NCBI RefSeq assembly: GCF_019703515.2
Contig: NC_059347.1
Location: forward strand, 26,304,501-26,368,500
Length of the DNA: 64,000 bases
Source of the DNA: Myxocyprinus asiaticus
Lineage: Eukaryota; Chordata; Actinopteri; Cypriniformes; Catostomidae
Direction of reading: 5' to 3'
This document shows, piece after piece, positions 39,801-53,200 of the stretch; within the stretch, counting starts at the first letter, position 1; each line of letters begins with the position of its first letter. The position numbers and the translations under genes were made by a program. The notes under the pieces are model-generated. The model had not been told where the DNA came from. It saw nothing but the letters and a program-made list of their open reading frames with translations, and did not search any database.

Positions 39801-42800
39801 TTAGTTAATTAAACTATAATTGGGCTGTCGATTTAACACATTAATTTAGTGCAATTAATTATGTGTATAAAAAATAACACATTTAAAAACAATCACGCAA
39901 TTAATCATGCTCTCACCCTTTTTGTATATTTCGTAATAAGGAACGTTCCTAATATCAGAACAATTCAAGATTGATGAACCACTTTGATGCAGTAGGGGGC
40001 AGTCAGTGCACCTGCTGTACAGGCAACACACCTTGTCAAACCAGTGAGCCAGTATCTCAGCATTCCACAGACACACTTTAGCGCTCAAAGACAGCTGAAC
40101 CAGTGATCTGAAAGCTGGGATCTCGAGATGTGTTTTTCAAAGTTTCAAAACTATGTTTAACTTGGCACATCATCCTAAAAGGCGCTTAGGACTAGAGACG
40201 CTGAAAACTAGTGAAACGAGACACAACCAAACTGAAACGCTCCAAAAGCGTCCTTCTGACGCATGAGTACATACTGAAGACCACCATTTAAAAATAGAGC
40301 TGAGGGAAGTAGGTCATAATAGGGTTATGTTAAATGATATGGAAATAAAACAAACAATATTTTGACTTTTAAATACACTTTCTGTATTGTCTGTTGCCAC
40401 AATATATGTATATGAAGTAATGTATTTGAATTGTAGGAATTATATCATTAATATATATTATATTTACAATTATTTTAATGATTATATCTGAAGTAGCTTT
40501 ATTTGGGGGCCTATAACAGCAAATATTAATGTGCGGTTAATTGAGATAACACGACTGATTAATCGGCACATCATGTAATTAATTAAATTACAAATTTTAA
40601 TCCATTGACAGCCCTAAATATAACAATTTATTTTATTATCCTTAAGTATGTAAAAGTATGAGAGGTGTACAAGACTACTTTTTGGGACTACTGTTTGACT
40701 TTGATTAAATAAAAGTCATCATTATCTTACAATGTAATTATTTTACACCTCCGTTCTTAGCTTCTGGTAATAAGTTTGTATTTTGAAACAATAACATGTT
40801 TGGGTTACTTACTCTCATGCTCCTCATGGATCTGCATGTTTACAGTGTCGATGGACTTCTGAACATCATTCCAGGTGAGGAACTCTTGTCCCTGGGTGAG
40901 AGACTCTGCTCTGAGTCTGATCAGTGTGTCTGCATATCTGAGAAGAACGAACACACGAAAGACACACGGTGAGGTGAATTTTCAAGCTGCATCTCAGTGT
41001 AATAGTGCCAGGCACCTTTCTTGTTTACTGAACTATTCAGTATCATTGTTACCTCTGCATATTGTCAGCGTCCAGGTTACTGAAGCCCAGTGGAGAGTCA
41101 CTGAGCTGCTCAATCACAGCCACAGAGTCTTTAGTGTCCAACACCTCATTTAACACAGACACAGCAGAAAGCATCTCCACAGCCACACACAGCTCCTCAT
41201 GAGTTAGACCGGTCTTATTCTGATGCATAAAAGAGAAAGATGGCTAAAAATTAAAACTTGTTTGTAAGTAAGGACAAGACAGAGAGAGAGAGAGTATTGT
41301 GAGACACAGAGATTTGACCTGAGAACTGTGCCACAGAGGGCCGTTCAATGTGTAGTTGATACAAAACGTGACCATTCACTGTTTTTAAAAATGAACAGTT
41401 GTCGATTTTGAGACAGCATAAGGGTGAGTAAATGATGAGAGAATTATGATTTTTGGGTGAACTTTTCAGAGGTTCAAATTTATATAAATGTACTGTATAC
41501 GTGTAAGAGTTTCTTAGGTTCTGTAACTGGTGATCATTTCTTTTAGGTTTTTCACCATTTAAATCACCTTTTTGCCATCACTAGTTAATTTTAAAGGAGT
41601 CATGACATGTCTTTTAGTATTATTTCAATCTGTTTCTTGAGGTTCACTTATAATATTAGTAAAGTTTTTTGCACAAAAACAGTCATATATTTGTAAAGCA
41701 TGATCATTTCCACCCTCATTCTGACCCTCTGTCAGAAACACTCGGTTTTGGTGCTGCTTCTCCTTTAAGACTCGACAGTAAACGCCCACTGTTATGATTT
41801 GTTCTCTGCTCTTGACTGACCTGCTCTCTCCTTGCCATCTCACCACTACTGGGCGGGGCTACGGAGGTGATAAGTAAATGATGAGTCGTTGCTCTTTTTG
41901 CAGTGAGGAGGAAGTTTTAAGTTCTGAAACTTACAGTATGTTTTCATAGTACAATGAACTCTTATATGTTAAAAGATCAAGGAAAATTGCATCCCTCATG
42001 TCATGACCCTTTTAAATGGTCTTGCAGTGTGACAAAAATGACAAATATTCCATGTAGTCTTAGTTTGGCAAATTATATGAGATCACAATGATTTAAAATC
42101 AATTTAGATGGAGTATACAGTAGTACGTTACACAGAAGGATTTGTCAACTTCCCACAAGTATTTCATGTCAACTACCTAAATACAAATCAGAGAGTAAGA
42201 GAGTTGACCTGAGAGCCAATCTGCAGGCTGAAGAGCTCAGCCTGGTACAGGCTAGCAGCAGTGTGGTAGACGATGGGTAACTGGGCCTCTGGGTTCAGCA
42301 GCTCCTCCACTGTCTCTTCAGGAATGCCGTGCTGAACAGCTGCATTGATTGCAGCAACAGCCTCCTGCTCTGTGTCCATCAACAATCAACAATATCAGAT
42401 AAACAGATAATCCGAAAAAACTATTATACAGTGAATATTTTGAATGACAAACTATGAAAAATTCGATGCTCTAAAAGACACTTTGATCTTGTAACATAGT
42501 TACTTGTCTTTGTTTTTTACTTGAATTGTACCTAAGTTACTTGAGGAAGAGTGATTGTAACAAAACAGTTTATGGAAGACATATATGGAATAAACCATTA
42601 AATGTAAATATTAATCAAACTATGCATGTTTTCTTACTTTAACTCTGTAAAACCTGAAGTATGATATAATAGTCTGAAAATTTAAATGTTTTAAATTGAG
42701 CTGTTTTCTGAACTATTAAACACAATCTAATACATAAATAAATGGTGTAAAGGTGATTGAGAGATGTACCTCAAAAGCCTGTTGTATCATATTTGATACA

Positions 42801-44249
42801 TGGATTTCAATGTGCTTTTCAATAAAATAATGTACAAGATTTTAACCACACACAACTTGCTAGTATTCAGCTCATTTTAAAATATCAGTAACAATAAATC
42901 TGTATTGTCACTTTGACTATATCAAAATCAGCAAAGATTTCACATCAAAAAGACGAGTGTTTTGCAATACAAAGGGCGGACATTTTTTATTACTTTAAAA
43001 AATGCACAGAAAAGGTCCACTGGGTGGCAGTAGACATCTAGTACATTGCATACAATAGGATTTTTGGCAAAAGTTTTTTTATGTTTATGATGCAGAGGCT
43101 TTAGAAAAATTTCATACAGGCAGGGCATTAGGGTTAATATATTATTTTGAAAGTCAAGACTGTTTACGCAGTTTTTCGAAACAACACATACAATACACCG
43201 CCCATATTATTCTGCATATGTTGGCATACAGTATTTCACATATATAAAATATCTACACAATAATCTGTACATTCTCTTACAGCCAAGGGTACATGTACGT
43301 GTGCAACATACTTCGTCTCTCGGCCTCTGCAAACTCGTTACAGGAGGTGATGACCCTCTGAATCTCTTCCCTTTCTAGCTGAGCACTGGCACCAGCATCC
43401 TATAAAGAGATGTTCATCAAACTCATTTTACATGACTTTGACTCTTGGTCAAGAGGAAGCAGAGTCTGCTTCGGTACCTTAACTTGATGTTCCCTGTAAG
43501 ATGTGAAGTGCTCCAGGTAGCAGTGTAAGTTGGAGTCAATGACTCCCACAAGACCAAGAGCAGGTAACATAAGGCTGGCCAGGAGGGCTCTCTGATCCTG
43601 AGCATCAATAGCCTGGTTTAATTGATGAACAGCTGCTGATGCTACAAAGAGAAAATCTGCATTACTTTTAAAACCTAGAATCAATTTTATGTCCATACCA
43701 GCCTAGAATGCCATATATACAAATGTTATGTTCCCCCGCACAATGCAAAAATATAACTAATAATAAAAAACATTATTTTTAATTAGTATTTTTGTCTTGT
43801 TTTCCAGTTAAAAAAGATCTAAATATTTATAAATAATTAAATAAGTAAAAAATATTTTTCTTACCTCGTTGGCAAATAGTTTTTTCTTGTTTTAAGCACA
43901 AACCTAAATTTAGTTATATGTCTCTGAAAATAAGACAACATTTCTTATGCCATTTTGCTTGTCAGGTAAAAGTATCTTGTTTTAAGAATGTTTAGATATT
44001 TTTTTACTATTAAACAAGACAAAAATACAAATTTAGAAAAAAAAAAGTGAGGCCCATTAGTGAGGTTCAAGTACCCTTTTATTGACACCATGCATTAAAT
44101 GTTTATTTTAACCCACTGCTTTTGCAGAAAACTAAATTCTTCCAGTGGTTTATAGGCTATACTGTATATGTACATATATTCCATACTTAAAATAACTGGG
44201 AAAAATCATTAAATTAATCCTGATTAGTTATTTTGATCTATTGACAGCC

Positions 44250-44291
<42 letters not shown>

Positions 44292-47200
44292 AATATAGTT
44301 AGAATTTTTGTGTAGCAATTGAAGCAAAATTAAAAATTTTCCAAGTACTCCCTGGAACCTGCATAAGAACACCTACCCATGGTTGGAAATTGCTGATCTA
44401 CCAATATACTATAAAAAAATAAAAATAAAATTTCAAGGTTCCATTCTCATAAATGGATTCCCCAGAAAGCATCCAAACACCTTTGTAGGTTCTCTTAATG
44501 CTCACGTGAAATCATAAGGAGTTAAGTATAAATACAGCAGCACAAAAATTAGTAATAAAGCCACACTTACTGTTCACAAGATCCACATTGTTCTGGATCT
44601 CCTGCTGCGTCAGTAATTCTTCATATACATCCCTCTCTTCAGAAGCAATAGAGGAGCGCTGACACACATAAAGATACAGTTACGTGAGTCACAATCAGTG
44701 ATTTTGTTTTTTAAAAAGTAAATAAAACAAAAGGAAAATCAAGGGTAGGTAGTTTTTGGTCTGATCCCCACAAAAGCAAGCCATGAGCTATCACCATTGC
44801 ACCCTCGAGAAAGAAACTTTAGCCAAAGACTCTTCAATCAAGCGGGATTACACACAACAAAATAACTCTTTTAAATGAGTCAACATCAGGTAATCGGTTG
44901 ATACTGGAGTCAGCAGAGTATGTGAGGAGTGTTAGAGAACATCAGCATGAAGGTGAGGCTGATGCAGTGTTATTTTTATTATCTAAATCCTGCTGATTTT
45001 GTAGTAATGCTGGACCTTGTTGGAAAGGAGGCTTTTTGAAGAAATGCAAGCAAACTTGCTTTGTATGTACCTTTTAGTTACTAAATAATACAAGTTAATA
45101 CATGTCTAAAGTTCTTAGCAAGTTATTAACAGTTGTGCATTATTGGTGAAAAGTTTCAGATGTTCACTTGTTTGGGAGTTTTCACTTCATCACAGATAAT
45201 AAATATCACAGATCATTACTATGAAAAATGCTAGTTCTTACATTATATATAGACATAAAACATTGAACACTGTATATTCCTATGGCCTATTATCCAAGTT
45301 AGCTTTAAGGCAATGCATTACACTGCATAGTAACTGATGACTTCTGCTAAAACTGGCCCCAAGAGATTTTACTAACAGCAAGTTCCTACACATACTGTAC
45401 TGTACCTACACAACCAGTCAAAAGTTTGGATACACCTAAATAAGTAAGTTCAGGCATGAAACTGTGAATGGCGCAAGCTGATAGGTTATTTGAACTTCTC
45501 ATCTGTTAGCCAGTCAGCTTGCTCACATGTGATGTGTCAAGCCAGTCGGCTCACATGGCAAAAGCTGATAGGTCTTTGATGTGTAATTGGGTAGCCAATT
45601 GGGTAACCGGTTTCACTGCAGCACACTGCGAGAGTTTTCCCTGAAACCCTCCTCCTCCCCTGCTCCACTGGTCTAGATCTACTACATGCGGATTGTATTT
45701 CTGTGTAATTGTGCAGCAGCATGTCATACATGCTTGATGCAGCATGTCTTGTGTTTTCTAATTGCAGCAGCATGTCCACATACTTAACTCAGTATGTCTG
45801 TGTACGTTCTAACAGTAGCAAGTCGCTGTACTTGCTCTCCAGAAGCAGCAGTGTAGCAGATCTAGTCCACCATAGACATATCCTATCAATTTGTCATACC
45901 CACATTAGCATGCTAAATCTCTCAGAGAGTTGTCATGACACAACTGAACTTTCAGTATGTTTCTCATGATCTTTTGATCTGAAGGCTTATGCTTAAATGT
46001 GTGAAATTAGTTTTGTAGACAAATATAAATTATGCCTACATATGACGGTAAATAAGATTTGATTTGTATAACTGATTTTGGTTACTGCATACAGTAATTC
46101 ATATAGTGCAATATTTCATAGTTTTGTTGAATTAACTATTATTCTAAAACGTTGAAAACACTAATAATAAAAATAAAGTGGCTGTGTCTATCTTAAGGGT
46201 ATCTAAACTTCTAAAATGGATATCTAGATTACCCGTCCCGAGGCCTGATTCTCTTTCCTCCTCTTGGCTTTGCTTAGCGTGTCCTGGTAGGCTTGGGCCA
46301 GTGGTGTTTGTGTGTTTCTCAGCAAGGCGTTTGGATTCTGCAGAGCTACCACTGTGCTCTCTGCGTGACCTTTGTCTATGGCCTCATTAATGGCAAAGAC
46401 AGCAGCGTGTACTGCAGAGGAAAGACATAAAAACATAAGTGCTTCAGGATGAGGCTAATGTACATTACATGTATTTATTGTAAACATACAGTATGTAATT
46501 AAAAATACATATTTATGTTTATAGGACATAGATTAAGTAGCCACTCACATGCTGCTTCATCTACTGAAAGCTCATTGGCCAGGATGCCACCAATCTTGCT
46601 GAAAGTGGGCATGTGGATGCCATATTTCTCCAGCTCCTTCCTCATATTACTGATCTCCTCCTCTGAAAGAAAGAGAATATTAAATGGCATAACTTTGGCT
46701 GGTATTCATCATTTAAGTTACATACTGTATCTATTTACTATTACAGGGCAGCACCAGTAACCTGCTCTTTAATCTATCAAAACAGATGGAGTGGCACTGA
46801 TCAAAATTATTTCATTTATGCTAGCAAAAATGTCTTGATGTAATATTAAATGGGTTTCCACCTCCATCATTAATTCATTCAGACTACATCATTATGAACT
46901 GAACCTTTTCTGATGAGGTGTTCTATTAGAAAACACACAAGAGAGCAATGATTGAGACAAACAGTTACAATCAGAGGCAAGCGAAAGCTGTAATTACCTG
47001 TCATTAGATTGCACTCTGCTCATTAATCAAATACAAGCATTCAGGCAAGTTTCTTCTCATCATCATCTCACTTTCACTAAAACCTACAGGGCACTTTTCT
47101 GGCTTCTCTTGTTATCTGAGCTTAGGTGAATTTACACTTCAGTTATTATGGATATAATTGTGTGCCTGTGCTTTGAGTTTAATTATTGTAAAGGAATGAT

Positions 47201-50200
47201 ACTACCAGAATTTTCTGAGTTTTCTATTAAAATTATAAGTAGCCTACGTTTTATGAATTCCACACTTACTCTGACAGGATTTAAATAATTAAGCACTTTA
47301 GAATTAGAGTTAGGAAATGATAAATAAGTACAATATTGGTACTTTACCAAGCTGAAAAGCTGTGGTTACGGCCCTGGTACTTTGGGCCAGAGGTGGGGAG
47401 AATATGATTAATTGAAAGTTCAGCAATAAACTTTTCAAATAAGAAAAACATAAATAAAACCTTTCCTGACAATGACCCTAATAATTGCTCTTCTGTACCT
47501 GTGAAGTCTACTTTCCCCAACAGGTCCTGGATCTGAGGGGCAATTCCCAATTTGTAGAGATACAAACTGCACAAAAAAAGAACAAAATGTATTATATCAT
47601 GTAGTTAGCATGATCAAACAGAAGCAAGATAATGACAGATAATCTTCTCAGAGATAACAGAGCAGCTGGTCATGAGAGCAGGGCAGAGGACACACAATGA
47701 GTTTGAGGTAAAAAAAAAAAAAAAAAGTCTCCAAAAAAGCTTTCCCAGAGACAACTGTTCAAACATTTAACACACATCACTCAAGACATTAGGAAGTAGA
47801 CACCATCTACACCAACTATGTGTTCAAGATAGGACTCTCTTAAAGGAATAATTAACCCAAAAATGAAAAGTCTCTCATTATTTACTCACCCTCATGCCAT
47901 GTAAGATGTGTATGACTTTCTTTCTTCTGCTGAACCATATTTAAGTCCTTTTTTTTAACCATAAATTCTCCAGTAGGTGGCAATACACACGAAGAATGTG
48001 AATCATCAAAAACAAAAAGAAGAACTTTTAGGACAGAAGAGCACTTAGGAGGGCTGTTTAAAAGTGGACATTTAAGGCCTGCGAGACGAACCTCTGATGG
48101 AAGGTCTATTCACACCGAGTCCGTACAAAATGAAACTAAAAATAATTTCACTCCTGTACAGTAGGTGGTGCTGTTGCTGTGCTGTTGTTATACCAGTCTC
48201 CAGTCTGCAACTTTAGCTGTTAGAGATTAATGTAATGAGCACTGATAAAGCATTTATTTACCTCATTTGGAATAACTGTTTTATCTTCTTTCCACAGTGT
48301 TGATGCATTATGAGGAGTATATAATCTGTGAACTTTATGCGAGTGAGATGGGTAAAGAGCACTGTTGAATATTTATTTGCACATGTATTTTGCTAGAGTA
48401 TATTACATACGGACACCTGACGCCAACTTCTCTTTTTATAATGCCTGGATTAATGTCTGGATAATATAACACAAGGTACAGTGATATAAATACACGTGGA
48501 ATATTGTACATTAAGAACGAAAGGTATATTATGAATATGATGCCGAATATTAAAAGAATATAAACAAATACCCTGGCTTTCGGTCTTTATTAAAATCATT
48601 GCAATACTTTGTTATATTATCTTTGCAATACAAATAGCAGTGTTCTGCAATTCGTTTGTCTACAGTATATAGCATGTAAAGAAAATCTTTTTCATGGATT
48701 TTCTACGGGCTCAGTGCAAACTAATTGCTGAACCTTGCTGCTATTTTTAATGCCATGAGAATATGCACAGTGATATACATATTAAATAATGTATTGTACA
48801 TTAAGATAAAAAACCATATGCAGACTTTCAAAAATAGAATGGGTTTATGTTTGCAGTACAAACGGTTCATGAACTGCAACTACTTATTTTTAATTAATAA
48901 ACCGGCTGCACGTATGCCGGTGTTTACCAGCTGATTTGCTCAACCAACACGCTCGATTGAGCAGCTGCAGCAACTGACAAAAAGATCTCATCTCATTGGT
49001 CAGTCAGTTTTCATCGCAATCCGAAACTTTTTTTATAGTAAAAAAATAAATAATACTGATTATTAAATATTGATCTGATTTCACCCACACCTATCATATC
49101 GTTCTGTAGATATGGATTTAACCACTGAAGCTGTATGGATTACATTTATGCTGCTGTTACATGCTTTTGAGCTTCAAAGTTTTGGACCCTGTTGACTTGC
49201 ATTGTGAGGACCTACAGCGCTGAGATATTATTTCCTTTATCTGTTTGAGTGAGCAGCTGGATGCAGTGAAGCACATACATTTCAAAATAAGAGTCCCCAG
49301 CGTCCCCAAAGGTCTGTTTTCATTCCAGCTCAAAAATTAAAATATATCGGACACCATATCGGTAATCGGTGAATTTTCCCTCTCTAAAATCCCATATCGG
49401 TCGGGCTCGTGGGAACCCTGTAGTTATGCATTTTAACTCTTTTTAATGTTAATGTACTGGTTAAATGGAAGTATTTAACCTAAAAGGATGACAAAGCATA
49501 ATTTTAATTTAGTTAGAAAAAAAAAACTGCCCTAAAAAAGGTAGAAAATTCCCCTGAGAATCAAATGTAAAGGAGCAAATATTGTCCCATAACTGAACAT
49601 TTAATTTCTGACATTCATCTCCTTTTGCGTTCCATGGAAGAAAATAAGTCATGGAGGTTTGAAACAGCATTAGGGTGAGTAAATGGTGGCAGAAGTTTTA
49701 ATTTAAGTGTTTAATTATGCCTCACATTCTAAATATGCTTCTTCTGCAAAACAGACCAATATGACGGATCACAAAATATGTAGTTATAAGATTCTTCCAC
49801 AAGATGGGAGTATAAAGCTGGACCAATCCTAGCCCAATTGCATAGCCTGAAGTTAGAGTGAAACACAAGTGGAAACTGCATTAAACTTTTATCTGTCCGC
49901 TGATTGAGGACAAACAAAGTAATTAATTATTGAAGAGTTTAGAGTGCAGTGCGCCTGAGCATGTTTGTGTAAAAGATAAAGATTGACATGCCTCCTTTAC
50001 CTTTGAACCTTAACATCAATAGACAGAGAGACAGTCACCATCTGGTGTGAATTTAGCCTCCGTACTACAGAATGGGCAAATGTTAAGTGGGTTTAACTCC
50101 TTGTAAAAGAGGTGTAGGCCACTACAGCTGATGAGTCACAAAAGGATCAATTACAGTGCATTGTTTAGAGCCAAACTGATAGCAGAGCTATGCGGACAGA

Positions 50201-53200
50201 CATGTGACTTCAGATATATATATAGTACATATATACAGCATATAAAAAAAAAAAATCTCAACATGCTAGACTCCATCTCAATCTATTTTAAACAACATTT
50301 TGCTTTTTTATAGTTATACATGCAGATTTTATGACCCAAGTTTAAATGGAGTATTTGTACTTTAAAAATTAATTTGTCACACTCCAGGACCATTTAAAAT
50401 GTGGGTCAGTAAGGTGTGTAAATATGGTTTGAAAGAAATGGTGTCCAGTTTAAGCACCAAAAACATACACTTTCCATTTTTTTTTATTACCTAAAATCTT
50501 CATGTTGGTTAAAAAAAAAATAGTTCATAGGCACGTTGTACATCAACTACCCATATATACATTTTAATATAAAATTTTGATGTTGGGAAATACAAAGATC
50601 ACAAATATGTTATTTATAAACTACCTAAATGCAAAGTATGTACTTGTGGTTGTCTGAGCCATATAGGATTTTCACTGGGTCTCTGCAGTGTCAGTGTTGT
50701 CTAGAGTCATTGAAGGGGTTAACTACAGGTTCAGGAAGGAAGAGCGTGTGTAAGGCAGAGGGAGGAAGCCAGGCAACCCACACATGAGACGAGAGAGAAA
50801 GAGAGAGAGCAGGAAAACTATAAATCATTTACCAAAAAAGAAGTCTTCTTGTAGTAATTTATTAGACACATTCGCCTGATCACACTGGCTGCAAACGTAT
50901 GACTGTGACTAGGATTTCCATTTAAAGTTGATCCTTAAACAGTTCATTTCAGTAATCGGTGAATTTTCCCTCTCTAAAATCGGTATCGGTCTCAAAAATC
51001 CCATATCGGTCGGGCTCTAACTGACATACAGTATAATGTAACAAGTGGTGCTGAAGTCAACTGATTTTAGTACTATAACTACATCTCTTTGTAAAAAATA
51101 ACATAATGATGCTGCCACCTTTTTAAGGTTGTTTTTTAGACCAGTATTTTTGCTCTAAATCATTGGCAAATCATAATCCCCCTCTACAAAATAATGGATT
51201 ACTAAGTAATGATCCCTAAAATTTAATATTTTGGCTGTGATCATCATTTATGTAAGTCTTTCTTCAGAAAAAGTATAAACAAAATAATACATTTCAGTTG
51301 GGGAAATTTTTGAAATTTGACAAGGAATAAACCTGAAGGATGTGTTTACGTTCCACAGCATTGCACTCAGGAAGTCAATGATCTTAGGACACCATTGCCC
51401 AGAATGTACAACAGAGCAGGTGTGAAAAGCTAGAAAGGTTTGTCTCTAGAGATAATGGCAGAAAATAACAGGAATCAGTGACAGGAAATGACTCAAGACA
51501 GACCGGAAGTCAACCAGCAGGACTGATGGGTAGTAACACAACAGGGGGACCCCCTAGTCAAGCCACTACCCCACAAAAACATCTGCTTTTCTCAGTGGTG
51601 AGATTGTCGTGAGCAGTCATACATGCTGATGCTTTAAAAACCTGTTTTCATAACTGAGAGATAACAAAACCATGACCACAACCTAACCGAAATTTTTATA
51701 ATTCTACAGTAGTTTATGAAACTTGATGAAGTAAGCAAGCCTTTCTAAGTCCATAGCTAAATGTATCCATTTTCAGGTAGTCATTTGTACAAGTTTTGAG
51801 TGATAGAATAGAATGAAAGTTTTATAAAAATGAGGTAGTGTCCTGTACCTCAGTGCATGTATGCAGTAGATGACTTTGGGCATATTCTTGCGATCATACA
51901 CATCGGTTGTCTCAGGATAGAATATCTGAAAGAGAAAAAAACACACAAGTCTTTCATTTTCTTTTGGTCCCATATAAAACATTAGTCAAGAAAAAGACAG
52001 AATTCATTAGAAACTCTGTTCAAAACCTATGAAGAAGCAAAAGCCATACAATAAGTAAGAGTACATGCTAGAAGATAATGAAATGTTGAAGACGGGGATT
52101 GGGAATGTCTAAGTCTAACAATCTGCCATTAAAATACCCACATTATTTGGCCACTAATTTGAATATTGGGGGGCCTTGTCCAAATGTCTGTGGTGGTTAA
52201 TAATTTTATATTTCAGTATTTTAGATACCATATTCATAAACTATAGCATTTAAATGGTATTTCCAAGGTACCTAAAAGTATACGATGGTATTAACTTGGT
52301 AACCCCAATTATGAAAAATTTGGGACAGAATGAGAAATGCTAATAAAAAGGAGTGATTTGTAAATTATATTCACCCTTTGCTACATTGAACGCTCAACAA
52401 CTACACATTATATGATGTTTTACCTTGTAAATTTCATTGTTTTGAAAATATACAGTAATTTCAAATCAGATGATTGCATCACACTCCAACGAAGTTGGGA
52501 CAGTCGAGTGTTTACCACACGTTTGTTCAGTTTAGAAAGTGGAATTTTCCCCCATTGACAATTGTACGGGATCTTTGTTCCTGTAAGGTGTGCTTTATAA
52601 TGTGCCACACATTCTCAACTGGAGACAGGTCAGGACTGCAGGCAGGCCAATCCAGTACACTCTCTGCTTACACAGCCATGCACTTGTAATCCAGGCAGTA
52701 TGTGGTTTGAAGTTGTCCTGCTGGAAATGCAGGGACGTCCATGGAAAAGACGGTGTTGGATGGCAGTATGTTGCTCCAAAATTTTTAAATATTTGTCTGC
52801 ATTAAAGGTGCCCTCACAGATGTGCGAGTCACCCATGCCATGTGTACTGACACACCCCTGGCCCATACAGACACTGACTTTTGGACCTGATGCCGATAAC
52901 AGCTTGGATGATCTTTTTCCTCTTTGGCGCGGATAACACGACAGCTGTGTTTTTTAAAAACTATTTGAAATGTGGACTCTGCAGACCAAAAAACACAGTT
53001 ATACTGTTCTACTTTCCATATAAGATGAGACCGAGCCCAGAGAAGTCGGCAGCGCTTCTGGACAGTGTTGATGTAGGGCTTCTGCTTTGCATAGTAAAGT
53101 CTTAACTTGCATCAGTGGACACTGCGGCGAGTGGTGTTGACTAAAAAAGGTTTGCTGAAGTATTCTCAAGCCCATGTCATGATATCCATTAGAGATGTAT

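Noticed and set aside
52474..53105. Several plus-strand ORFs of 70-78 codons
   Set aside because: Antisense shadows of the degenerate transposase on the minus strand of the element 52301-53763.
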